This document shows positions 25,312 through 38,200 of a DNA stretch of 64,000 nt, one piece after another (position 1 is the first letter of the stretch; each line of letters opens with the position of its first letter). The stretch lies in NCBI GenBank assembly GCA_016801845.1, contig CM028916.1, forward strand, positions 18,289,514-18,353,513, given 5' to 3'. The notes under the pieces were generated by a model. That model did no database searches and had not been told where the DNA came from. It worked only from the letters and a program-made list of their open reading frames with translations. The stretch comes from Polydactylus sextarius. Its lineage: Eukaryota; Chordata; Actinopteri; Polynemidae. The position numbers and the translations under genes were made by a program.

Positions 25312-25317
25312 AATAAA
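25312..25317 (+). terminator. Poly(A) signal of the GPCR gene
   Basis: AATAAA 28 bp past the stop codon, followed by T- and GT-rich sequence. A very short 3' UTR would result. Later AATAAA motifs on this strand (25996, 26562) are alternatives. Confidence 0.5.
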
Positions 25318-27948
25318 GGGAAATTGAGATTAAAGTGTTTTTTAGTGTTGATATATTTTAGATATATGACATGTTTTTTCTTTTATGATTTACTCTTTAA
25401 AATGCAAATGTTGATGTATTGCTTGGCAAAAATGTACTTTTTTACTGCTTCTATGTAACGTGTATGTATTTGTTGTCCGTTTGATCAGTTTAGTCATTAG
25501 CAAGTGTTGTTAATTCTGTCAGCATAACGTGTAAGCATGTTGGTTGGACTCATCAAGCTATTGTACAAGCTCGTAACTGATCAAAAGGATGTGCTTGAAG
25601 TTGTATGTGTATGTGTGTCTACGCTTGGTGCATAAATAACTTTTATGTAAGCCACTCAACCTTTTGCTGACCTTATTTCTCTCTGTATGATGTTCAAAGA
25701 GTTATATCAAAGCAGAGAACAAGGGGTATAATCTCATCTTTGCTCCAGACCTCTCGACAAAACAACAGTGTAGAGATTAGCTGCACAGACAGACAGATGA
25801 TGTCCGAGTAAAGCTTGGGCGTCCATGGATGTTCATGTCTCTAACTGACTCACAGAGGCCAGAAGACTGAGGGCCAGTGTCCAGCCCCCTCTTGTGGTGA
25901 GGAAAGTGAACATTTTCTCTTCCCTCTGCGCTGGAGCTGCTTGTTGAGAAGCATCAACATGCCAGTCTGTTGAAAAATATTTCTAATTCAAAGAGAATAA
26001 ACTGCAGTAATGATATACACATTCCTTCGGGCTGCATATACGCGTGGGCACATATAATGACATGACAATGCATTTTTTTTCAATGAGTGCATTCAGAACC
26101 ACACACGACAATCACAGTCAATTGTATAATGCCATTTAATAGCAGTACTCCAAAGATTGATGGTTATTATAACAGCAGTATCTTAGCAACTGCGAGAAAA
26201 AAAAAAAAAACTCAGCAGGCATCAGTCAAATAAGACGGCTCAGTTCTGGCTGAGATCTGGCCTGCGACTCTACTCTAACAACAGGAAGGAAACAGCTGGA
26301 CTCAGCACTCGGCCAAAGTCACGTAAATACTGTACATACATCTTATTCACAGCATTGTCACCGAAAATGGAAAAAAAAAAAACACTTTAACCACAGTCCT
26401 GTTTCAGAAGAGCTTGAAAGACATCTCCCACCCCACCCAAAAAATCCAAACTGATACACTATACCATCAGCATGACTATTTACACTATTCACAAATGGTA
26501 CAGGACAGCTCCTTTTCAGAATGCAAAAATGTGCTTTTCATTATTACTGCACAGTAGAATGACAATAAACAAACAAAAACAATGAGTACATTCATTCAAT
26601 CAGGATGCTGACGAGTATTTTCAAGATCCTCCAGTATGGCAGTTGGTTGGCAATGACGGACAGAGTCACAACTACAGAAAAAGACAAAAATGACAAACAC
26701 AGTGTTCCCTCGCAGCATTTCAGTCCTTTTGAAGGTTTGTTTATCAACTTCTTATGAGTCATTATTAATACATATCAGCTATTGTGGAATAAACACATAT
26801 CATGTAATTGTTAAAGTGAATACATTACAGTATAATCATAAAAGGCATGACAAAGTGTCTGTATTTATTCTTACATATTTACAGTATATAAGGTTGGTGT
26901 AATGTGTCACAATAGTTCATAAACAAACCTTCAAACACTGTCGGTAACATTCAGCGTCGGCTGACGCAGAGAGCTGTAAAAAAACCAAAACATTTCAACA
27001 GTACAAGCCAACATCTACATGGAAAAAGGAAACATTCAGCGTGTAAGGTCAAAGGCATACATCATATCACAAGTATACTGCAACGACTGAGTCCTCTGAC
27101 ACCACAGTACAGGAAATAGGTGCACTGCTGACTGAAATGGTCTTCTTCATGGCACTTTAAAACAAATTTCTTTCTTTTTTGCTTCAGTAATCAGGCATCG
27201 GTAAATCATTCATAAGTTGGGTTTGGCATACAGATGTAAAAAAAAAGACACTGGTAATAATTAGTGTCGCTGTGATTTCAATCTTGGAGCAGGTTGATAT
27301 GAAATGTAGGTGAAAACAGATTTTCATACATTAATAGTTATAATGACATGACAAATGTTTATTTTTGTTTGCAAGCTAATGCCTGATATCATTTTTTTGG
27401 AGTTACTGTTTGTCTTACATTATCATCTTTATCTAAATTAAAGTTTACTATGTACAGATAAATCACATATTGCTGCTCACTGTCAGGTCGCCACAAACCA
27501 CACTTCACTCTTTTTGAAACTAAGAGTGGAAAGCATGTCACCTGATCTGATAACGAACCGTATACTCATTATTTTCCCACATATGATGTTGGTGTTGCAC
27601 AACATTTCATTAAGTTGCCTTTTGTTTCTGCTTTTGTCTTCTTTATCTTGTCTCTTTTTATGACTTCCATCTCCTCACTAACACACTCAAGCCACATTGT
27701 GTTGATCTAAACGCCGACCATTTCATGGAACTGGACACTTTGATGGGGTGAATATACAGTGCCATTTGCCTGCTGGGAACATTTCCATTACCCCTATTGG
27801 CTCTGAGTTAAGCCAGAGGTTTCAATCATCGCTGCTGTAACTGTCACTTTATTCTGTATCATGTCTGTGGGACCTTGATCCACTCTGGGCTTAAGGGAAA
27901 AATTTGCCCAATAAAACTGGACTGTGTTCTATAATACAGCGTTTATGG

Positions 27949-27950
<2 letters not shown>

Positions 27951-27980
<30 letters not shown>
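27951..27980. repeat. (GT)n microsatellite
   Basis: About 15 GT units. Confidence 0.9.
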
Positions 27981-27981
<1 letters not shown>

Positions 27982-28836
27982 TGTGTATGTATGGAAAAAC
28001 CTTAAGGTAACAGTGAAGGACAAAGTTCATATATTGCAGTGCATTTACTTAAAATTCATTCTCTGTAACACCTCCTCCTCCTTTCTGTCTTTCTGTGTTT
28101 CTTTTTGTCCTGCTGTGATTTTTCTGTCAATCCAGTGTTGTAGTACAAGCTCTCCCTCCGTCACCGTGGAATCATTAGTCATTAAACAGTACGTGGAGTG
28201 GAAGGAGTCAAACAAATAGAGCGATAGACAGCCCTAGATGCCGTCATTACAGAGAGCATGCGCTTGGCAGAAATAGTGCTGACATTTCAGTTCTGCACTC
28301 TGCTCTCCAAAGATGTGAGTTATGGTCCCATATCCCTATGAGACAGGTTAGAGGCATTTGGCACGCAGGCCTCTCTCTCTTGTATACATGGAATACTAAA
28401 TACCCACCTGTACAAATACACGTAGGCCCCTGCTGTATGTGTGCAGTAAGGACAAAGAGAGAGAAAATGAGGGAAGGAAGTGAACAGAGGGAAGGAACTG
28501 GTGTCACCTCATCATCCCTCAGATTTGTGTTTACAGTCAGAATGACTTCAGTCACCTACAGCTTAAGGTATTCATGAAGGTTTCTATTTATCGTGTTTAA
28601 AATTTACAGCTTCACTTGAAGTGCCTTGTTGGCACTCAGACCCACAGGTACTATAGTAGGGAACAGATGGGTGGCAGTCTTGTTAATGTTATCCAAGAGG
28701 GAAGAAAAAAAAAACCATCCCACTCCTGCAGCAGTACTTGACTGGCTCTGCAGCTTCAGTTAATCTGCACAGAGAAGGCAGCTTCTAAGTGCAATGTCCA
28801 TCTTTGTCCACATCCTCTCTGTCCCCATTCTGCTTT

Positions 28837-28930
28837 CTTTCTTTCCTTCCTTCTGTCTTTCTTTCTTTCTTTCTTTCCTTCTGTCTTTCTTTCTTTCTGT
28901 CTTTCCTTCTGTCTTTCTTTCTTTCTTTCC
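28837..28930. repeat. (CTTT)n/(CTTC)n tract
   Basis: Imperfect CTTT/CTTC/TGTC tetranucleotides. They create spurious Lys/Arg/Glu-rich open frames on the minus strand. Confidence 0.9.
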
Positions 28931-29298
28931 TCTCCATCCTCTCTCCTCCCTCTTCCTGCTGCTGCTGAGTAGCAGGAGAGAAGCAACTCTGCAATGCAGA
29001 CACAGCAACAACCTCAGTCCATCTGACCAATTAGTTCGAGCCAGGATATGAGTGGCAGACCCAGCAGCCAGTCATAAGGAGAGACTCATTATTGGGTGGA
29101 ATGGGGAAGTGGGGTTGGAGTGGGGAGTAGCTTAGAGACTGACAGAGGAGATCAGAGGGACTGAATGACAATGAAATAAGGATGTAAGGAAGTTAGAGAA
29201 TGATAGACAGAATGAGGAGGAAAGAGAGATCTATGTAAATAAGACAGAGAGCTCCGGACATGGAGAGACTCCCGTCCCCTTCATTTCCTCAGCCACAG

Positions 29299-32200
29299 TC
29301 ACTGGCCAGTCTGAGTCCTATCGCTGCAGTTCTTCTTACTCATCAGCTGGCTGAGATCCACCAGCTCGCCAAGCTCTCCTCGCTCTAGGGCTCCTCTGAG
29401 CAGAGCCCTGCTCAGCCCGGGGGTGTGTTGCTGGGACACGTAGGCCTGGGCGCTGGGGGGAGGCATGGACGGGGGAGGCAGGGGGACCGGGACCATACCA
29501 TGACTGCTGAGGATGTATCCTTCCTGAGCCGGCCAGCGCAATGGCAGTGGCTCGCCGTACTCCATGGGGGCACTGGGTGCTGACACCACCCTCCGACGCT
29601 CGGGCGAGTCCTGGGGGGTCATGGGATATACATACTCTCCTGCTGACTTCCTGAGAGGGGCTTTGGGCGTCCCTTTCACTCCTTTCTCTTGCTTGCTTAG
29701 GCAGACGTAGTGCTGGCGTGGTGTGTCATTTCCTCGACCCTCGCCACTGTGTCTCCCACCTCCACCCTGCTGAAACAGTCTGGTGGTCAGGTAAACGGAG
29801 GGGGGCATGCGGCAGGGTGACCCCAGACCCACAGAGCCTCCGCCCAGGTACGTCTGGCTGGTGTCCCATCCTCCAGAGTTGGAGTCAGACAGTCGCAGGC
29901 CTCTTCGTTTCTGCTGGGGTGTGTGCTCCGGGGTGGGGAGGAAACCGGGGTCGAGCTCTCCTGACTTCACCCAGCCATTGGGCATGACGAACAGGGTTTC
30001 CCCGCCCTGAGTGCAGGGGCGATCCCCGCCTCCTTGCCGCGTTACGCTCAGCACGGATCCTCCCATCCCTCCGCCGTTACTTAGCAGACCTCTTTCACGT
30101 CGCTGGATGGAGGACTGGGAGCTGTTGCCATGGCGACGGTTGGCAGGCTTGTGGGCCATGATCCAGCAAACGGCGAGGCCAGAGAGCGCCGCCCCGATGG
30201 TGAACGCAGACACTGCAGAGGCCACGAGCAGGTTGAGGGAAACAAGGCTCTCAGGTTCAATCAGTAAACTTTGCTGCAGAATTCCTGAAGATTAAGAGAC
30301 ACAATTATGAAGATGACATTTAGTAGAACAGCACAATGAACATCCTCTCTCAATGTCTGTCCACAGGGTGCAGTTTGAAATAATTATTATTACATATAGT
30401 GCTACTTCCACTTTGTGCTTCCCTCCTCACAAGATAAAATATATCATCATAAATCAATAACTACAATAACACGCATAATTGGTGATCATCACTGTCCAGC
30501 ATTACACGATTACTCTCGGTGGTGATTATGTTTAAACATCTCTCCAGTCTGGCCTTGAGGCTCCACAGGCTCCAGGTTCGGAGCGAGGCCTGCACTTGTC
30601 ATCAACGAGACTCCGACCACAGCAGCTGACTCTCCTCTCCTCACACTTTCCATCCTGCAGCCTGGTCAGAGAGTTTCTCCTCCAGCAGCATACCATTACC
30701 TCAGTGTTTCCACCCAGCTTTAATCACTCCCATCTGCAGGCACAGCAGCACTTGCCTGTCTCTGGCTCAGACACTCCTGTGCTGTCCCTGTTCGGATTAA
30801 AGTCTGCAGCCTGGCATCACAGACTACTGTTATCGGCTGTAAAAACTAGCAGCCCATATATCAGTTTGAGACATACGAGCGTGATGACGACTTGGAATGT
30901 GCTACATGCTATTTTTTAAAGTCCTTTTTTGATTTTATGACTTTGAAACTGGCCTAGAGTGAGGAGAACAGTTCAGAAAGAATCTGCTGGAAAGGAAATG
31001 ACTTTTTTCGGGGTTTCCACTGAGTTTGTGAATTTCAGAGCGGGGTTCAAAGAGGCCCTCTATGGAGCTGCATTGACATCTGAGCCTCTCAGCAGAAGTC
31101 ACATCAGTATTTTCTGCTAAGCTATTTCCAGCTTGCTTACCGGCTACCCTTGGCTATTCTCCTCTCAGATGTTTGGCTTTGAGAGAACAAAACCCAGTGT
31201 GCAGGATGATGTTGCATTTCCCATCCTGCAGTTTTGTTTCATCTACCGACAGTCATACCTCTTTCACATCCTCCCTAATTAAACTGTCTCACGCTGGGAG
31301 CGTTTTGACCTGTAGGAAATGTGACTGAAACCAAAATCTCTAATTCTACTCCCACCTGATTTACGACAAAACATTTCTCGTTTCTGGTGATAGCAAGGCG
31401 AACTGGATCTATTTGAGCTGAGGAGGAAAACACATTAAACCTAAAATAATTAAAATGCACTTAAATACAGAAATTTCCATAAATATTACCCTATTTACAG
31501 TATGTGAGTTTTTTTCTTTTTCTTTATCAGAACAAAATGTTCAGTGACAAGTGGAAAGGGGTAATGAGCAACTGGGCCACCAGGTGGCGCCTCCTTTCAA
31601 TTCACTGTACACAAGCAGAAGCATCCATGTCATAGAGCTGCAACCTACCATCACAGTCTCCTAGATGAGAGGTGGTGTTTCCATATTCCACATCTTGTTG
31701 AAAAGGAAGCCTGCAGCCACAAAGACATGACATGTTAACACATCAGAGTCTCAAATATTTATCCTCATTAGCAAATAGTGTGAGAAATAGCATTAGCAGC
31801 TGCTTAATTCACCACATAAACAACATCAGGCCCAATAAAAAAAAAAAAGAAAATAACTCATCACCATAAGACATGCTCACTTTTATAAATATGTGCACAT
31901 GAATTGGGACATTTCTTGGTAGTAATCAATAGAATTGATATGGCACATATTGATGTGGCATCCAGTGTTATGAGATGCTCTATTGATCTCATAATTGATT
32001 TTCTCTCTGTGTGTGATTGCTGGTCAGAAGTCAGGGTCAGATATACAGGTGGTGGTGATGGAGCTGGAAGTAGGAATTATAATGCTAAACCCTCAGCATG
32101 AATGTTTGTTCATTTGCATTTAATATAGATGTTGAAGACAGGGATTATCTTACGTAATAAGCTTATAAAAAATAAGTAATTAAAATGACTTTATTTAACA

Positions 32201-35200
32201 GCATTATTTGAAAATAAGATTATAATAAAAAAACAGTGAGACTCAAGAAACTGCTGTGGTTTCATGGTTTATAGTTCACTGGCACAAAGACAAACTGTAC
32301 AGATGGACCTGAATTGCATTATATAGCTGTCAGAGATAATCATAAATTAACATATAGATGTTTTATGACCGATGTTACAATTTGTTAGGATTAAGTTATC
32401 TAACTTCATACTTAATATTGTATCTGTAGTGGATTCAGAGTTCAAAGATACAATATTTAATACAAAAAAATATATGTTATGATACTAAACAATAAACCAA
32501 TTTTAAGTTTGACTTCTCTAACAATTGAATATGGGCAGTGAATTTCATTTATTCTTTGATTTTCTTACACATGTGACTCAAATATCCCCTTGAGATGTCA
32601 TTGTGAAATAAGAGGTTAAAAGATGCAGATCCTGTGTCCCCTCTGCATTTCAACACATGTTTCTCTCTGTATTTCTGTGCAAATGACATAAAAACCTTGA
32701 ACCTTGAGTCACTGTTTTATAGCATCTGTTCTCCTTATCTCAGGTGATAAAATGAAGAATCAGTTCCAGACATTTCCATGTACAACATACAGGAATGCAG
32801 CAATTTTGCCAGAAAAACTCTCTCCACAGAAGTCGTAATGACTGTGGTAGAAAAACTCCTCACAGGGATGTGTGTGTGTGTGTGTGTGTGTGTTGCTATC
32901 ACCTTGTGCCTGGTCTCAGGAAGGAGCAGGTGCCAGCTCTAGTCCAGCCACAATACGGATCCCTTGAGGCTAGACAGCTCCTGCACACATACACATACAC
33001 ATGCACAAACACACACGGACACACACACACACACACCAATGAAATAAAAAGTTAAGAAATGCTGAGTCTTGCCCTTATTCTCACGCCGGCCATTTTGATC
33101 ATTTTAGCAGGAAACTCTCTTGAGGGAACTACAGGCAGGGAAGAATCTGTCTGACAAAGTGGCTAACAAGGTACATAGCTGAGTACAACGGATCCTTCAA
33201 GTAATAAGCTTTTGTAATATTCACACATCATCTGACATTCATCATCAAACGCAGCAGTCACATGCACAGTATCAAGTCGCCACTGGTTCAGATTGCTGTA
33301 TCCATGTGTGATGTATGGCTGCTCATAATCAGGTTCAAAGTACAGTGTACTTCCAAACACCTTCCCCATGTGTGCAGTAGGAAACAAACGCCTTTTTAGT
33401 ATTCATAATGAATCACAGTCCTGAAGCCACTCGCATCAGGTTAAGTACTATTTCCAAAGAGAACAATTTCTTACTCTTCCAGAGTAAGTATTAAACCAAA
33501 TAAGCTGTGTGGTTTGACACGCATGGCCTCCATTCCCTACCGAGTGCAACAAAAACAGAAACACATATTTTACTGGGATTGCAAAACAAACAAACAAAAA
33601 AAAAAAAGTAAACCAATAAGTACTACTATGGCTAATGTCTGCTGCTAGATTTCACTGACTATTATTAGCTGAAGATGAATGGAGGGAATGGAAAATGTGT
33701 CTCACTTCATGCAGCGGGAGTGAAGGTGGCAACGAGACGTGGGCACTCGGACCAGACAGGACGGGAAGGCCAGCAGCAGAGTGTGGCTGGTTCGGTCCAA
33801 CGAGAGAGACAAGAGCTGACGGGCCTGTGGAGAGTCCTCGCCACACCTGGAGACAGACAGACAGAGCGGTGTGAGGTAAAGCATGGTAAAGAAGGTAAAA
33901 AGCCAGCAGACGGAGCTCAACTCTTCTGGCCTCAAGTAAATCTGTGGTAGGGTCAAAGGCTTCATCTGTTGGTGCTTGAAGACAGACAGCTCTGTGCCCT
34001 TAACCTCACACACCAGTCACAACATCAGCACATCCTCACACACACAGAGCCAGAGCTGTTTGGTGGAGAGATGAACACTTCTTAACTGTAAGTGGATGAA
34101 AACACTTTTCTTGCTTTTGTGCTTGCATCATTGTCATGTTCTTTCACTGTACCGTGGCAGTAATTAAATCTAAATTGCAGATTTCCTGGTGGCGCTTCAA
34201 AGGGTAATCAGCAGGCTGGGTGATGATGACATTAATTGTTAAGCGCAACCTTAAAACCAATTTTCTTAAATGAGGCTGTTAAATAAATGTAAAAGCCTTT
34301 AAAATGTAAAAATATCTTATTTAAAATCACAAATATAATCTTAAAAGCATAACTACACACAATTCTGGCATGACGAGCACTGCAACTCAGGCAGTCAACC
34401 TGAGTCAGGCAACATGAGACCCTGCTACCTGTAGCAACATGCCAACATGTACAATTCATGATGTGGAGACCGAGAATGAAGATCAGTTGACTCCTACTCA
34501 CTTCTCTGGGTTAAAACCCTCCACCTCCTCCAGAAACACACTGCTGTGGGAGACAGAGTCTCCGGTGGGAACCATTAAGAACTTGAGGATGGTTCCTCTG
34601 GTTGAGCCCAAGAACAAAACAGTGCGGTTCTTATGTGGACCGGCCTCTGTGTCGACCACCATGGCTGTCAGCTGGTACCTGGATGTATAGATCAATAGAG
34701 CAGGTCAATAAAGTACACTTCCTATCCTCCCTGTAGGTTATGATTCATATTTATGATTCCCACTTCCATGCCATAAAAAGGTCTGCATGGTTGCCATCCA
34801 GCAACTGAGTGACTGTGCGTACCGTCCCATAGTCTTCACCACCCAGGGCCTGTGTCCCAGTAGCGGGACGGTTTCATCCATCAGCGGGTGGGTCTTCACA
34901 AAGTTCAGTACCTCATCCGGCAGTGTGGTAGATGAGCTAAATCTGGATCCCTGCACCGCACACCCCCCTGGTCTGGAGACAGAGAAAGAAAACAAAATGA
35001 GAAAGTGAGGGCTGAAGAATAGATAAATAGGAAATTCCTGTGAGAGCGAGAAGAAAAGAGGCATAGGAGTTCATTTCTTTCAGCTGCTGGAGGCTGTATT
35101 AGAATATCTGCTGAATAGTAGTGAAGTTCCAGTGTGATTGACAGTCGGAGCTTATAGCAAGGGAGTAAGTAGACTATATGTGAGACAGATGCTCAGGACA

Positions 35201-38200
35201 GCAGCACTGCAGTATTCTGCTGAAAGTTCTGCACTTTGCATTACAATACCTTGGTTTAGGCACCGCTTCGTCTGGTACAGGAGTCCAAATAGACTCTGGG
35301 GATTTCTGCTCTTTAAACCGGCCCTCAAAGACGTGAGCTAGCTGCTGCATGTCAAACACACACACTGCTGAACCAGGGATGCTACCAGAGACAAGGGGAG
35401 AGAAGACAGTGATAAGAAATAAATAGAGCTTTTGCTTATTTGTGCACACATTGTGTGTGAGTCTCCAGTACCTGTTTGGTGGAGTGGAGAAGAGCCCGAG
35501 GATGACATCTCGTCCCTGCATGTGGATAATGCCGCTCGTGGCGTGTAGGAGGTTGAAGTAGAAGTGTGAATCTCCAGGGATGGAGCAGTTCAGCCGTGCC
35601 TTTAGAAATGTGGTCCACTGTTTTTCAAGGACGCGCTGAGAGCCGCCCAGGTCTGCCTTACACACACGAGCCACACGGGACACCATCACCTAAAATAAAA
35701 CAAGCTAGGTTTGGAAACATGGAGGGATAATAGAATAAAAGAAGAAGAAAGACACCGGGAAGAAAGAACAGAAGAGGGCACCTTCTCTAGATGATGAAAC
35801 TCCATGGCCATTTCTCTGAAGAAGAAATAAATATGAGGCCCCCACTCCATGGCGCTCACAAAGTATGGCTCTGAAAAGAAATAACAAAAGAAGAACACAG
35901 TTGGACAAACCCATACTGTCACACTACAGAGCAGCAGCGGCGCAGAGCCTGAGGCCAAATGTAACGCTCCACACTCCCTGACATGGCGCTGTAATATCTG
36001 TCACATCAACATGGACTGCTTCTGTCCACTAGCCTCGCTCATTAAATATTCATGTGCTGTTTAATTTATTATCATGGACAAGAGGATACACATTATTTAT
36101 CATTTATTCATCCAGTCCTGCTCCAGCCTTGACCTGCTTCAGCTTGTTTTTTACCTCCACAGAAAACAAACTCAACTGTTCAATCAAAGGCTCATACAAA
36201 CCCTGAATCTGTAGAGTCTGACTAACCTCAATACATCACTCTGTCTGAGTGTGCTCCACTTATCATAAAGCTATGAAATGAAGGCCGAATCATGTCTGGT
36301 TTTGCTGAATATGGCTTATTATTTAGCCTACCACAATTATCTTATTCACTGGTGAGCCAGACCCAGCAGTTCTATTTCCCTTTTAGTGGTCTGTTAGAGG
36401 TAATGGTGATTGTCTGTTGAAGGTGTCTGGCTCTGGGTAATTTTTTAATGTGTCTCTTTTTCAAAGTACCTCTGAACCACTTGGAATCGTGTTTGACTGT
36501 GCGGAGAGCAGGGCTGTCGCCGAGGCTTCGATAGATCACTGCATCGATGGCCAGAAAGTCTGTCACAGTGCCGGTAAAGAGACTTCCATCTGCCGGCAAC
36601 AGAGGGAGCAGAGAGAGAAGAGGAGGGAGATACAAATGAAGAGATAACACAAGGTCAGGAAGAATAAAGCCAAGCAATAATGCAGCGAGAAGGCTGATTA
36701 TAAATGAATTGTGAAGGTAAATACATGTCTGGATCTGGATCCTGATGAACCCCTGAAATACTCAGCTTATATGTGGAAAATCAAAAGCGCTACCTGCAAA
36801 TAAAGCCACATTGGCATGACGAGGATCATATGGGCACCGTGCCATCCCACTGACTGTCTCTCCCACCATCTCTAGGGTGTCTCTCTGCAACAGGACAAAT
36901 ATAGAGGGTTAGGGTCAGTCTGAAGTTTACCTAATCTTAACTATAACAAACTGGCAGATACAGAGATTGACCATGTGACAGAGAGATGGATACTAACAGT
37001 GTAGTTGGCACACAACGGGTTGAAGGCATTTGTTCCACATACGAACAGGCCACCATGCTGGCTGAGAAGAACTTTGATGAAATTACGGCATTCTCCCTGT
37101 AGAGAACACAAACACAATAGAAAATGATTAAAGGAGCAGAGAGAAATCATAAGGTAAAGGGCAAAATGAAAAAGATGGTTTTCGTTCAAAAAATACCAGA
37201 CAGGGCAAGAAGAGTGTCAGTGTGAAGTATGAGGAATGCGGTTTAAAACAATCCTTAGAGGAAATAACAGCTTCAACCACACTCCATCTGGAGGAACAAT
37301 AGGACGGGGACTTTATAACAGCGTCAAAGTGGAGGCTGCTGATTGAACTCAGACTTAAAGCTGCTCCAAGTGAATCTGAAACGTGATGGAACTGGTATCC
37401 CTTTAGTCCCTTTGTCCCTGATAACACTGTTATTGTGTGTAATTCAAACAAATAAATGATACCTGTAGCAGTAGTTAGATGAATAATACTTTCTTTCCTT
37501 AACCAGAACTCAAGATTAAATTACGTTTTGTTGACAAATATTTGAGACATTTCTGCAGATTGGTGTAATTTGCATAATATTCTATTTGCGCAACATTTTA
37601 TTGTGTGCCCAAATTACACCAAACAGTGCTTTTATTTTGCATTGTTCTGTTCAACTCTACATACTAATCAAATATTGTCATAATTGTATTCCAGCGTGTG
37701 GTTGAAGTGTCACTGTTGTGATTATTTCTACTCTAATCTTTCTTAACAGTTTCACATTTCAAATATAGATGCTGATAAATGATTTGCTGCAATAAGTTAA
37801 AGTATCAATGGTCATTTGCCACAATCTTCATGATTTGATCTCTTTGTCTAAGTTAAAGGACTTTATCTAATATTGTTCACTTTTTGTCCTAATTTTCCTC
37901 CTGTCTTTGTTCTTTCTTCCTATTTTCGCTCTGAAACCTTTTCTTCTTTCATTCAACACTCTCTGTATCAACACATCTCTTCCTTTTGTTGTCTCTCCTG
38001 CTGTCTCTAGCGACCTGATAGCTGTCGTATCCTCCTTAAATGTTTCTTTTTGCAGTCTTCCTCTGCCTACACCCATCTCTTCCTTTACCCCCCCTCCTCA
38101 ACTGATTTCAATTACTGTTTCCTCCCTCAGGCTGTGTCACTCTCTCTGCTCAGTTTGTTCTATAATGTTTCCTGTTGCCTCTTTTTTCCCTTTTCAACCC

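Larger units (their letters stand above)
25318..29298. other. Spacer between GPCR and semaphorin, including the semaphorin 3' UTR
   Basis: The two flanking genes converge here. The semaphorin 3' UTR must begin at 29298, and a possible minus-strand AATAAA lies at 27853-27848. Exon-like fragments occur at 26592-26671 and 26929-26973 (minus) and 28136-28219 (plus), all unconfirmed. Simple repeats sit at 27951-27980 (GT) and 28837-28930 (CTTT-type). Confidence 0.5.

Noticed and set aside
28756..29030. Lys/Arg/Glu-rich minus-strand frames
   Set aside because: Produced entirely by the CTTT tetranucleotide tract.
34972..34974. Alternative semaphorin exon 11 acceptor at AGACCAG (about 34968)
   Set aside because: It puts the exon out of frame. 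The acceptor TCTCCAG gives the in-phase and family-consistent PKPRPGGCAVQ.
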